47,144 nucleotides of DNA from Fonsecaea monophora (Eukaryota > Ascomycota > Eurotiomycetes > Chaetothyriales > Herpotrichiellaceae): NCBI RefSeq assembly GCF_001642475.1, contig NW_019174099.1, positions 1 to 47,144 on the forward strand, in the 5' to 3' direction. The position numbers were made by a program, and so were the translations under genes. The stretch's first letter is position 1. Every line of letters begins with the position of its first letter. Under the pieces are notes generated by a model that was not told where the DNA came from, made no database searches, and saw only the letters and a list, made by a program, of their open reading frames with translations. Positions 30,206-41,138 of this stretch are shown here, piece by piece.

Positions 30206-30880
30206 TCAAACCTTGCCATCAGAGAACTGCACGACGGCCCACTTCCCACTCCACGCCCACTTCCTTGCCCCGGTGTCGCCGCCGCCGCCCTCGGTCGCGC
30301 GGATCTCTTCGTCCTTGCCTTCAGGCAACCCGACCACGACGTCGGCCTTGCATGTCCGCAGCGCGAGCACTCTGAGGCCCGACGACGGACCGAGTGGGCC
30401 GATGGCTTCTGTGAAGGGCGTGGTGGCGGGCCAGGCAGCCTGTAGCGTCGTCGACGTTTTACGTTAGTTTACGAGGTGCTCTCTTTGAGACTCTGCGCCG
30501 TGCGTGGGCAAGTAGTAAAAAGGAGGGAGGGATTGGGTGGTTCTGTGAGTAAGGTCCCAAGCGGGAAATAGGGGTGTAGGGGGTAAAGGGTTACAATTGA
30601 AGGTGAGAAAGGGGGAAAGGGGGAACATACATCTCCAGTCAACTTTCTGTAATTCAAATCTCCCTTGAAAATCACCAGTTCGCTCTCCTTGAGATCCTCG
30701 ACCAAACTCGGCGCCACGTGCAGCATGCGCCAGAAGCTGCCCGCGTGGGTCCAGAACCGGTTCGGCCGGAGGATCAGTCTGCCCTCGCCGTGAAGGTCGC
30801 TCCAGTCGTCGAAGAGGAATTTGATGTTGGCGGCCTCTTCGTCGGACAGAGGCGCCGGCGATGACACGCCGGTACCGTGG
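30206..30880 (-). pseudogene. C-terminal remnant of a DUF89/ARMT1-type metal-dependent carbohydrate phosphatase
   Basis: Exon 30,631 upward (open from about 30,880) and exon 30,206-30,439 join in frame over a 191-bp intron (donor GTATGT, acceptor TACAG). The encoded sequence includes NIKFLFDDWSDLHGEGRLIL, SFWRMLHVAPSLVEDLKESE, the family signature LVIFKGDLNYRKLTGD and, in exon 2, WPATTPFTEAIGPLGP, LALRTCKADVVVGLPEG and KWAVVQFSDGKV. DUF89 proteins (including ARMT1 and the yeast homologue) are metal-dependent phosphatases of about 430-480 residues. Here only about 155 C-terminal residues remain. Upstream the frame meets a stop near 30,885, has no in-frame ATG before the conserved core, and the missing region is replaced by a copia relic from about 30,960. 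I infer a 5'-truncated, dead gene; a distant upstream exon cannot be fully excluded. Confidence 0.75.
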
Positions 30881-30959
30881 CGACGGTATCATTGATTGCC
30901 GCCTTCTATGGTGTCTCAGCTTCCCATTCGATTCGACAGCGCACGGTGATTGTCAGAAT

Positions 30960-32045
30960 TGAGCTTTGATCTATTGAAAAGTCGACCCGCTCAAGGGGCA
31001 AGAGATGGTTGCTATCCTCGAGGCAGTCAATTCCTGGTCTTCCTCACGCCGGTCGACGAGCGCAATCGGAGAGTAACAAGTGTTCAAAGCAAAGTAGACG
31101 TTATCGACTTGGCAACAGACAATGTCCCTCACTCGCTGATATAAATCGCGGAGACTCAATCACGAGGTTGTCGGTTAAGGGTGGTGAAGGATCCAAGCGG
31201 TGGCATGGACAATCAGGCCGTCTATCTCTCAACCATCTCAATGGACTCAAACAGGTGGCAAATGGAGTTGATGTCACAGATTCATTCAGCAAACCCTACG
31301 AGGACTCGTGTCAATCGAATGCTTAAGAGCAAGATGAGGTCAATGCCGAAAGCTTCAGGCTTACCAGAGTTCCCATAGGAGAACTTGTTGGAAACCGCTG
31401 CATGTTTGCACAATCGACGTCCTCATCCGTTCATGGGCTGGACAACACGTTTGAGCGATCCGATGAAGAACGACCCGATTGGAGACATTTGAGAATCGTC
31501 GCAGCTCGCGTTTACGTGGATGTGCCGAAGAGAAGACAGGGCAACTTTGCTGATATAACCAAGCACTGTGCCATGCTTGGTCATGCATTTGCCATCGGTC
31601 TATTGGGATTACGGCCCCGAATATCGACAAGCCCAGGATGCACCACTGGTCGATGGCACTGGTTCTGTGAGGGAGAGATCTGTACGTCAGTCACTACCGC
31701 GAGTGGAGCGAGACCATGCTTTTCTGGCACCCCAGAACGAGGCAATTGTATCTGCTCAACCTGTTGAAACTGCTCGACCACCGCCGCGCCACGGTGGTAG
31801 ACTATCAAAGCCATTTCCCAAGACCAATAAAATGGCGGAACAGGCGTCAGATCGAGCGGGTTGGTTACATTTGGACGTGGCAGCCGTGACCGGGCACGAG
31901 GTTCTGCCTTTGAGCAAAGCCATCAAAGGTGGAAACGCACATTCCAACCGCAATACTCGGCTTACATCAACAATGGCACCTGGAATTCGGATGCATTCAC
32001 CCTGGATCCAACATTCTCTCTGGCCATTGGGTGCTATTTGGGAAT
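30960..32045 (+). mobile_element. Ty1/copia retrotransposon relic (pre-integrase, part of integrase, start of RT), frameshifted
   Basis: Pieces in shifting plus-strand frames match, in order, the copia element at 44-47 kb: RRVTSVQ (near 31,065), RWHGQSGRLSLNHLNGLKQV and DSFSKPYEDSC (about 31,197-31,310), SKMRSMPKASGLPEFP, ENLLETAACLHNR (about 31,330-31,420), HLRIVAARVYVDVPK and GNFADI (about 31,487-31,555), VYWDYGPEYRQA (about 31,600), GGRLSKPFPKTNKM (about 31,795) and a reverse-transcriptase start with VTGHEVLPLSKAIKG, then YINNGTWNSD and AIGC. The integrase core between the pre-integrase and ERLNR-type region is missing, so at least one large internal deletion occurred. The decay is by indels rather than by mass TAA/TAG stops. 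No LTR was recognised. It is inserted next to the broken DUF89 gene. Confidence 0.75.
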
Positions 32046-33200
32046 CTGATCGAATCAAAAAGCGCGAAGGGTTGGCATGGACATCAACATGACCATTGCA
32101 TCGACAGCCATGGAGTTTATGCCTCAGTGGCCATATCTAACTCGATCCGACTACGATTGGCAATCCCTTGTATGAGGATCTGCCTGTTCATCACTCATAC
32201 GCCTGGTGGAGGAGGACGATGTGGATGTTACTTCTCGTTCCCCATCCCCATCCCCTTTCACATTAAAGAAGGCTGTCTCCCTCTTCGGACTGGGAGGGAC
32301 CTCAGCTACCTCCACGAGCCCAGCTCTCACGAACCAGAAGGGATGAGTATCGGACGCTGTTACTGCTCTTCCACGAGACCGATGAGAATACCAGGGCTAC
32401 TCTACCAAGGCCTCCAAGCATGCGATATGCCGCGCAGACTGGTTATTTCACGCGCAGGCAATGATTCAGTGTTCAGACATCAAGTCCTTCCGGCCATCAA
32501 CCGGCTCGATAGCGAATTCGAGGTCGAAGGCAACAAGAGACTGCCTGAAGTGAAAGGTCTGTCGGGATGGGATGACTGAATGGGATAAACTACGCATTAC
32601 CCGACAAGGTCACCCCATTTCCGATTCAAGAGGCTGTTTCCAAGTCGAATAAATAGACAGAGATCGATGTTGTGGATGTGGACTGGATGTCCCTGATCCA
32701 ATACATCACAGAGTCTGAACAAGGTCCGCAGGACAACAATCGACACTCCTGGATTAGAGCAACTGACACACGATTCTGCTTTTCCTTCTACCATCGCTCC
32801 GCCTCCGGCATACCGAAGCTGCGTGGGCGAGAGATCTCCTTGCCCGCCAGGTCTCCATCAACGAAACTGGTGAAGAGGTCTCTGGCCGACGATTGTGAAT
32901 CCCTTCAAGGGATCCCGGCCCAGAGCAGACGTACACGGAACAAGACTGGAATCGAAACAAGGGCGTCGCGCCGGCGAGGGGGTGGCGAGCCTCCCACCGC
33001 ATCGGGTGCTGGCGTACTGTCGCTCTCAGGGAGTCTTGAAGTGACGACCTCATTACTTCGCGGCCCCAGAGCTCGGCAAACTGTTGGCCGGCTCAAGGCC
33101 TCAAATCAACCTCAGTGGTGTCCTCATCTCAGCGAAGCCCTCTCGCATGAACTTGTACTTTGCAAACGATGTAGACGTTAAAGCCGCCGGTTCGCATTTA
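32046..33200 (+). pseudogene. Degenerate coding-like sequence of unknown origin
   Basis: Plus-strand frames change every 100-250 bases while keeping protein-like content, for example KGWHGHQHDHCIDSHGVYA, LPLRTGRDLSYLHEPSSHEP, EGMSIGRCYCSSTRP, then DVDWMSLIQYITESEQ (32,672), NRHSWIRATDTRFCFSFYHR, LARQVSINETGEEVSGRRL and TYTEQDWNRNKGVAPARGW. This looks like one or two fungal genes ruined by frameshifts and stops. I do not recognise the family. It joins the copia relic near the point where that relic's RT similarity ends. Confidence 0.4.
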
Positions 33201-34565
33201 TCAGCCGCTGCGAACCTCGACCACCTCTTGTCCACGCCCGTCCAGGCAAACGACGACAAGGCGGAGCCGTCATGGCCCATTCATTAGACGACGACGGCGT
33301 GGAACGGCTACGGGCCCAACGGGTCCCGCACCGAGTTGCTATATTCACGCATATCATTACTCACCTGCTGCTTCGGGCGATTGATCCAAACTTCTCCCCA
33401 TGTTTGCCACTTGACCAGGCGCAAAATAAAGGTCTAATTGCGGTTGCTTGGGCGGTGTCTTTCGGGGTGTGGCTGACTTGTTCTGGCGAGGGATTCGAGG
33501 TCAGCGAGGGCACGGAATAGAGTGACGGAATTCCCTCGTTGATTGCTTCGATACCCCCATTGAGTCTATGTCGCTCACACACGCATTTTTCGCCTTGCCT
33601 GTCACAAACTGCACTCGGCGCTCAGTGATTCATATCGCCTGTCTTCACCACCAACAGGCGGATCTGTCCATCCACCAATTGCAGCCCTGCGTTGGCAGTC
33701 TTGCCCAATCGACCTGATCGCTGATCACTGACCGACCTCGCTGTCGATCGTTCTCGTTGTCGTTGTCGTTCCGAACGAGAATGAATGCCCCCTTGTGCCC
33801 ATCTCCCCACTCACCCTTTTTGCTGCGTGTTTTTCTCTTTCGAGGGCTCAGTAGGAAGACTTACTTGAGCTCATGCGATTGATTGACGGCGCGAGGAACA
33901 GCTCTCTCTCATGGACAAACCAACGCTGCTGCAGAAATGATTGGGGGGGAAAGAAAAACACGGAAGATCTGGAAATGGTAAATGGTGTGTGGGTGTGTAT
34001 GCAAGGAATCACAATGAGACCCGTCTGCGCCGCACTGCTCGTCTTCGACCGGGAGTGTTAGATGGGACTTCAGAGGGGGCCGTGGGGGAGGGGGGGGGGG
34101 AGACGAGAAAGAAGGGATTAAAAGAAAAGGCGGCCCGGACAATGAAAGCTGTCTCTGTCTGTCTGTCGTGATTCGCGAGAGGCGCGGAGGCGAAGGAACC
34201 GAAAAGTTCTCGACAGCTTCCAATCCCGATACCCAAGGACGACGGGCAAGCCCAGGATGCCTGATGGAGGTGGAGTGTCTTGAGTCCCAGACGGTCGACG
34301 TTATGACAGCTTTGAGGTTTTGTGAGAGGGGACTTTTTCATTCTCGACGTGCTTGCTTGCTCTATATTCTGTATATTGTGACTGGGTACGGGATGGAATG
34401 ATGCGAAGGGGTTGGGGAGGGAGAAAGGGGGTCTCTTGGGGCTTTGACTCTTGAATGGCACGCTAACCACGCATAGGATATGGAAAGGGATCGTGTAAAG
34501 GGGTGACTTGTGAACCCACCCAGCCAGCGTTGAAGGTGTCTTTGATTTCGACGTCCTGCTTGGGA
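33201..34565. other. Intergenic, no supported gene
   Basis: The stretch lies downstream of the minus-strand dehydrogenase gene. A long minus-strand frame (34,009-34,569) runs straight off the dehydrogenase stop and resembles 3' untranslated sequence. A poly-G run lies near 34,087-34,101. No gene or mobile element was recognised. Confidence 0.45.
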
Positions 34566-35884
34566 TCATTTCCCGCCGTTAACGACGGCTTGCTCGCGGA
34601 CGACTTCGAGGATGTCGGCACACACCCTGTCCGTGACTTGTGCGGTGCCGGCATTGCCGCCCAGGTCGCGGGTCTTGACGCCCGCGTCCAAGGTGCGCTC
34701 AATGGCGGTCATCAGCACGTCGGCGGCGGCCGGCTGGCCCAGCCAGCGCACCATCTCGGCGCAGGTCCAAAAGGTGCCGATGGGGTTGGCGACGCCCTGG
34801 CCCGCAATGTCCCACGCGGACCCGTGGATGGGCTCGAACATGCTGGGGTTCTTGCGGGTCGGGTCCAGGTTGCTGGTCGGGGCGATGCCGATGGACCCGG
34901 CCAGCGAGGCCGCCAGGTCCGACAGGATGTCGGCGTGCAGGTTGGTGGCCACGACGACGTCGATGCTCTCGGGCTGCAGCACCATGCGGCACGTCATGGC
35001 GTCGACGAGCATCTTGTCGCTGCGCACGTCCGGGAAGTCGCGCGCCACGGCCTCGTTGACCTCGTCCCACAGCACCATCCCGTTGCGCTGCGCGTTGGAC
35101 TTTGTCACGAACGTGAGCGTCTTGCGGGGCCGCGACCGCGCCGTCTCGTACGCGAATCGCAGGAGCCGCTCGCACCCGTGCCGCGTGAAGACGCTCACTT
35201 CGGTGCCCACTTCCCACGCCTGGTTCACGTGCGACCGCCCTCCGTGCCCGGCGTACTCGCCCTCACTGTTCTCCCGGATCTATGCTCATTCAAGGATGTG
35301 TGTCAGTGTCAAAGAGTGGCAGGCACGCACTGAGAAAGGCACTTGTTTGTGGTAAAAAGGGAAAGCCAGCTGGTGGCGATCGAAACGGCGGGAAGAAGAA
35401 GCAAGGTTCAGACCTCCGTGGTAGAAGAAAAGGGAGAAACGAGAACAATAGAGAGAAAACCCCTTACAATCACCCAATCCAGCTTTTTGGTATTCTCCAG
35501 AGTCCCCTGACACGCCGACAAGGGCGAGGTGACGCCGCGCAGGATCCGCGTCGGCCGCACGTTGGCAAATTGCTGCAGGGGCTGGCAGATGGCGAGCCTC
35601 AGCCCCCACAGTGAGATGTGGTCGGGGACTCTGCGGTCGCCGACGGCGCCGAAAAGGATGGCGTCGTACGTGCGCAGCTCTTCGAGGCCGTTTTCGGGCA
35701 CGTACCGCCCCTCTTTGAGGTACTTGTCGCTCGACCAGTCGAAAGGGGTGAATTCGAACGTGAACAGGTGCGAGAAGGCCTTCGAGAGCGTTTCCAGCAC
35801 CGCGATTCCCGCCGAGATGACCTCGGGCCCGATGCCATCGCCGGGGATCGAGGCGATCCTGTATTTCTTGTGTTCCGACGCCAT
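34566..35884 (-). CDS. Tartrate/D-malate dehydrogenase-type NAD-dependent beta-decarboxylating dehydrogenase (TtuC/DmlA-like)
   Basis: Exons 35,468-35,884 and 34,566-35,279 (minus) join over a 188-bp intron (donor GTAAGG, acceptor CATAG) to give 376 residues. The family oxidises and decarboxylates tartrate, D-malate or isopropylmalate-like substrates with NAD and Mg. N-terminal IASIPGDGIGPEVISAG and ILFGAVGDRRVPDHISLWG, then ENSEGEYAGHGG at the second exon start, SNAQRNGMVLWDEV, the metal-binding VDAMTCRMVLQPESIDVVV and TNLHADILSDLAASLAGSIG, and EPIHGSAWDIAGQG mark the fold. ENSEGEY with LWGLRL and the isopropylmalate-type motif replaced argue for the tartrate/D-malate branch rather than leucine synthesis. 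Exon 2 is strongly GC-rich compared with its neighbours. It stands alone between relic regions, and its promoter is at 35,885-36,350. Confidence 0.92.
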
Positions 35885-36106
35885 GGTCGAAGGGGGCGGC
35901 GGAGTACGGAGTACGTGGTTCAGTTGAAGGTGGTGGTGCCGGTGACGTTGATATTGATGTTGTTGCTGACCGCAGATGTTGTGTCAGGACCTGCGCCACC
36001 CAGTGGGAACTGCCGGTCGAAGAAGTGTTGCTGTTGACAACGACTCGACTTGTACGAGGACAAGAGAACACTCCCCTCCTCAAAAGCTTGTGAGGGGGTC
36101 AAGGGG

Positions 36107-36113
36107 TTTATAT
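36107..36113 (-). promoter_or_regulatory. Possible TATA element of the dehydrogenase gene
   Basis: Read on the minus strand the sequence is ATATAAA, 223 bp upstream of the dehydrogenase ATG. Position and sequence fit a TATA box; nothing more supports it. Confidence 0.3.
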
Positions 36114-36250
36114 CCTGTGGCTTCCCCGCACCTGCCGTCACGTGTGTCAGCATCTCGTATCGGGGAGTTGCCGCGTTGCCAATTCAGGTTGAGCGCCAAG
36201 GTAATGTAATGACCGTTCACGCTAGTCTTTGGAACCGTACGATACATTCG

Positions 36251-36320
36251 GCCAAGGCGCTTGGCAATTATCTGTGCCGCTAGCCAAGACGCTAATAATT
36301 ATAGCGTTACACTCGCCAAG
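36251..36320. repeat. GCCAAG cluster with a perfect inverted repeat
   Basis: GCCAAG-GCG-CTTGGC (36,251-36,265) is a perfect inverted repeat with a three-base centre. GCCAAG recurs at 36,283 and 36,315, the latter in GCCAAGGCGCC. The spacing places the cluster 370-440 bp upstream of the dehydrogenase start. It may be an operator for a dimeric regulator, which is inference. Confidence 0.55.
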
Positions 36321-36657
36321 GCGCCAATAAGCGCGGCATAAAAGCAGCGTCAGGGGTCCACATATCGGACTAATGCCAACACCCCTGCAGTACGGTGCAC
36401 CACACCGCACATTCCGCACAACCGTGGAGCCTTGCTGTCCCCCCCCTTCCTCAACGCAAGGGTCGATCAGATCCCTCCTCCGTCAGGGTGCATGTACTCT
36501 TCCCATCCCCGAGACGTTTGCCGAGTACCTCCAACGCATTGCACCGGTCAGGCGCCGGCTCTTCGCCGCTTTCATGTTCAAGCCAGAATTGACTGATCAA
36601 TGACCCGCCTCATTCCCTGCGGCTTCAGCTGTGGCTGATCTGCTCTTCGAACGCCTC

Positions 36658-37725
36658 ATGTTGTTGAGCCCAACTGAAGAGAAAGGGACGGGACGGGATG
36701 GATCAGAAATGCTCCATCCCACGCACGCAACCACCTACAGCTGCAACCGTCCTTTTTGGGAACAAGACTGGCAGAGAGCTGAGCAGCTGTGCATCGCAGC
36801 CGTTCATCAAGTGCAGCAGCAACCAACCAAGCAAAGTCAATGGCTTGACAAAATGGCAGTTTGGGACGCGACGATGACGGCTCGATCGAACAGATGGCAA
36901 CAACCAGAAAGGATCCGTGTCAAAATCACAGTGTCATGGAACGATCCGTACCGTCTCACGCTCTATACGGACAAGGGAGCAGAGACCAAAGTTTCACCTC
37001 TCACCTCCTCGACCATGTCCAACGGTTTTACTCGCCCTTCTTCTAAGAAACACATGTCCGTGTGCGCCGCGGTCGTGAAGATTGGTTGCTCACAAGCTGA
37101 AGACGAGATGAGGTGGCTTCTCCCCCTTGATACTCATTGCGGGTTGTCGTGGTGTTACAGGCCGGGCTTGTTCCTTTCCATTGCAACGATGTGGCAATGG
37201 GTGCGACCCGGTGACCACAACCCCCTGGTGTATCAGTCAGCGCCTAGTCATCGACCGTCATGGTGACTGGAACTGTGGCGTCAAGGGTGTCGTGGTGTCT
37301 GCCATCTCGATGGTAGCGTTCCACGGTGTCTCTTCAAACCCCCAGGTCAACAGATCCTGTGGACATTGCCTCTCTCCCCTACCAAAGCAAAAAGCCCAAG
37401 AAGACGTCTACGAGAAGCGAGACATCAGAGAAACAGAAAGAGTCGTCGCGGAAGAGGATGCAAAAGGCAGGAGCAGGAAGCCCTTGACGATTCTGTCCCG
37501 GGTTATACGGAAGAAAGAGGTGTAGAGAGACGTGCTGAAACTTTCGCCGGGAGTATTTCAATGGGCGTCGAGGTCGAGGCGTTTCACCGCCTCCTGAGAA
37601 CACACAGAGAGACAAGCCAGACAACAATTCCAAATCCACAATTTGGGATGTTTAACACGCACAGTGCAGACAGCGAGCTGTCGATTCTCTCCTTTGTTGC
37701 AGACCTCGTAAGCTTCTGACCCTAC
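36658..37725 (+). other. Degenerate coding-like region, possible gene remnants
   Basis: A plus-strand frame from ATG 36,658 to 37,266 (202 codons) is open but has no recognisable family. From about 37,380 three overlapping frames alternate with protein-like content: KKPKKTSTRSETSEKQKESS, then GYTEERGVERRAETFAGSIS, MGVEVEAFHRLLRTHRE and, shifted, STIWDV. This suggests a frameshifted gene end. Function unknown. Confidence 0.3.
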
Positions 37726-39560
37726 AGAGTTTCGGTGGTGTCACGGAACGGTTTCCAAGGTCTCTACGATAATACTCTCCTCGCCTTCGATCTAAACGCC
37801 TTCAATCTCCTTGTCTTCCGTCCTCGCCTTTATTCCCTCCATCTTCGTTCCCATCTCCCTCGATATATAGCCTTTGTGTCAAGAACACCCATGTGACACT
37901 GCACACTCAGCTCAGGCCGACAGCCAAGCCGCTGGCTTATCGCATGTATATAGCAGGAGAGATCATACCTGTCAACCTTGAACTTCAGTCTTCTTCAAGC
38001 GTTGACATCTCTATCTATAGGCTAGTTATTCTATCATTATCGATCCCATAGTACACATATTCACCCTCGAGTTAGGTAACTGGTCTGATACTTTGATCCC
38101 ACATTCTTAGGTCCTATACCTTTTACCGCCACAGTCTCTCATCTCAACCGCCCCCAGGCTGATCAACCCGCAAATTCAAAATTATGGGAGACTGGCAATG
38201 TTGAAAGAACAGACGAGGAAACACACAAAGGTGAGTCGAGAACTAGCGATTTAGTGCAGCTACTACGGGTTGCAGCTGCCCTCCTTGGTCTGAATCACGT
38301 CCGTCGCCTATTATTCCTCGTGCTCGTGCTCGCAATGACGGTGGAAATCTCATTGACCTGTCGTCAAAGCCAAATACATATTGAACAACGCAACAGCTTA
38401 CAGGGGGTGGGACGATCTTATCACCGTCGAGACACTTACGGACGACAAGGGGGAACATTGTCCGTGCGGGCTGAGCAACCATACGGATTTAGAGACCGGG
38501 AAATTATGCGTCAAATTCCTGCAACATGCTCCCTGGAAGATGCCAAAAGAACGACGAACAAGTCCAATGAAGTGAGAACTCGTGGCAGGTGTCACTCACT
38601 CCATATTGGGTTCGCTGAGTCTGTCATCTTCTCTGAGAGATTGACGCCGTGCCTCGAACATGATCAGCAATGCCATCTACCATGCAACCAGCGGTTCAAA
38701 CGAAGCGAGACCATCGAGCAAACGGCCGGCCGGCTATCAGGGCAATACGTAGTGACATTGTACCTAATTCTGCGACGTCTATACCGTCTCTTCTTCCAGC
38801 CAGGTGATCATGGGTGCATCGACCCTGATCTACAGTGGGAGGGAAAAGCTACACAGCGTGTATTCAGCGACGTGATCCTCTACTAGATTCATCCGAATTA
38901 GGCGATTTGGATGACGCGTTCCAAGGTCACCTTTATAATACAGTTTCGCCTTCAAACTCTTGATTTACATCTACCGTGACTGCTGTTCTACTACCTACCT
39001 ACCTCTCAGTGCCTCGTTGTCGACGCGAGAACTAGACACTTAAACTACGCTATAGTCTCAATATTTCACCTTTTCTTGTAGCGCTGCTCAAGAGGTTCAG
39101 AGCCCATCAGCGATACATTCGTGACTGCAATCAGCGACCGGGTCCTGTTTGCGCCCTACTACCAATGGGTCCGGCCGATGACGCTCGCGGAACCATCTTC
39201 GATACTTATGAGAAGAGCACGGTGAAGAGGGTTTTTGGATCGTTGGGGCAGATCCAAGGGCTGGGGCTGACATATCAAGGAGCGCGTCCGTTCAGTATGG
39301 GAGGGAGAGAATCAGAAGATGCTACTAAGCAAGACATCTCGCGCGAACTACACCATGATGGGGCTCTATTGTACAAACTGTGCTCAAAACACATCAAGAG
39401 AGTGGACCTCGTCATCCACACGTCTTTTGGTTGTCGAATTTATACTCATCCTGGCCAGAATCCCTCGGTATCTCAACTGGATCTGCCCCATGCCGATCCA
39501 GATGCGAACTATGGCAGAAACATATGCACAAGGTACATCACTCGACAAGAATCCTTCTGA

Positions 39561-39576
39561 ATGGATGGATGGATGG
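39561..39576. repeat. ATGG tandem repeat (4 copies)
   Basis: Four ATGG units followed by ATG, inside degenerate sequence. Confidence 0.8.
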
Positions 39577-40526
39577 ATGCAGGCCAGTTCTGACCCTTGC
39601 AAATGCTTTGTGGCATCTGTTTTCTCATCGACCAAATCGGAGACAAACCTTGATTTGATGTGATGGACTGACCATGTCTTATGTAGTCAGGCGATACGCC
39701 ATGAAGCATAAACACATCTCTGCTTCTTAGAAATTGTGCATACACCAGCAACGTCGGCCTTGTTGATCGATGGTCATGTATAGCATGCTGCTGTCCAGTC
39801 ACCCATAACGTCTCTGCCATTCCCGGCCTTGCAGCCACCAACCGGTCCTTCCTCTGGTTCTGTGACTTGACAGTCTTTGGTGGCCAACGGCTCATCAGGC
39901 CAAACAATCCATTAGGCGACCACGGCACACCAGCTGATAAGGGCAACGAACAAGCAGTCAGTCACGCTGTGGATGGGTTATACGGAGGGTGCCACTTTGC
40001 TTGCTGATAGGGCGTTCAATCTCAATACCCCAAGAGCGAGGTTGAGGATCCTGGCATCACAAGTCACAATGGAGAAATTAGAGGTCAAACCTGATTTCGA
40101 GCCGAACCGCCGAACCGCCGAACCGACTACTACTCGACCTTGAAAAGTAATTGGATCAAAGATTTTGTCTGTTACAGGGAACCCCGTTCTTTGTCCCCAA
40201 ACTCTAAATGGACGACATTCGACCCACCATGACTGTTACATCCACCTTTTTATCTGTTGCTCCAATCCTTTTTCTTCTCTCTACTGACTCAAAGCTTAGA
40301 AGCTTCCTTTTACCTCGCCTCACCATACCACCACGCCGCTATCAGTCCCCGTAGCTCGCAAGCAGTTTCCTTTGCTTGTAATGATCCTGCGGTGCACCAG
40401 ACGCCGTTGCATTTCCTTCTGCCTGTACGATGGCATCCCCCATTGATACCTGTATATCGCCTCACGACCAGCCTCTAGTGCGCTCCTCCCTGCCAAAGCC
40501 CAGGTCGATCTCTTTGCTATACCCTG

Positions 40527-41138
40527 CAACATCCTACGAGGAAAAGGCTGTGTGTGTTCACATACATACAATCCTACCGAGTAGGTGACTGGTTCCCTGC
40601 ACGCGTGAGATCTGGTGGAATTGGCACATGCTAACTGGCATTACAGAGCTCCATGGATGTATGACCTTTCGTTTAAGCAGGACCCCGACCCTGCTGCGAC
40701 GATCAAACTTCAATCGAGACAGAGCAGTTCCTCTTCAAAATCCATACATCCTTCTGGCATCAGTCTTCACCGCCGAGGCCAATATCGATCTGCATACTCT
40801 GCGCTACTATATCTTGCCAGGAAGAGGCTTTGTTCATACAGATGGTCCTCCCAACGGGTACAACTACTTGACTGCGGGATTCATCAAAGATGGGTTCAAA
40901 GCCGAATAACTGTTGAATGGTGCATGCCAACTATCTTCCATAGAAAGAAGGCCTCGACCTCCGTCCGTCACACGCTCGATCGATGATCAATTCCGACTGA
41001 GAAAGATAAGTTCCTCTTCAATTGATACACGGCTATACCAACCCCGTCACAGCGGTACCCTCTGTGATTGGTACGCTACCACGTCATGCTGGAGAAAGGC
41101 TGTGTATACGCATCGATCAATCCTTTGAATGGGTGACC
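40527..41138 (+). repeat. Imperfect duplicated exon end plus intron start (40,527-40,588 and 41,077-41,138)
   Basis: Both blocks share GGA(A/G)AAAGGCTGTGT, a CAAT(C)CT core and a following GTGAC. Translated they read CNILRGKGCVCSHTYNP and YHVMLEKGCVYASINP, so KGCV and NP are kept. Each is followed by an intron-like stretch ending in CTAAC...TTACAG (40,646) or TTAAC...TATAG (41,217). This is consistent with two degenerate tandem paralogues. Confidence 0.45.

Larger units (their letters stand above)
35885..36657. other. Promoter region of the dehydrogenase gene and adjoining intergenic sequence
   Basis: It holds a possible TATA element (36,107) and a GCCAAG cluster (36,251-36,320). A plus-strand frame at 36,373-36,603 has no recognisable family. 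Confidence 0.45.

Noticed and set aside
34009..34569. 186-codon minus-strand frame running past the dehydrogenase stop
   Set aside because: Ser/Pro-rich, no family, and positioned as 3' untranslated sequence of the dehydrogenase gene.
34503..35355. Long plus-strand frames of 247-276 codons opposite the dehydrogenase
   Set aside because: They are the complement of a very GC-rich coding exon whose own frame has clear family motifs.
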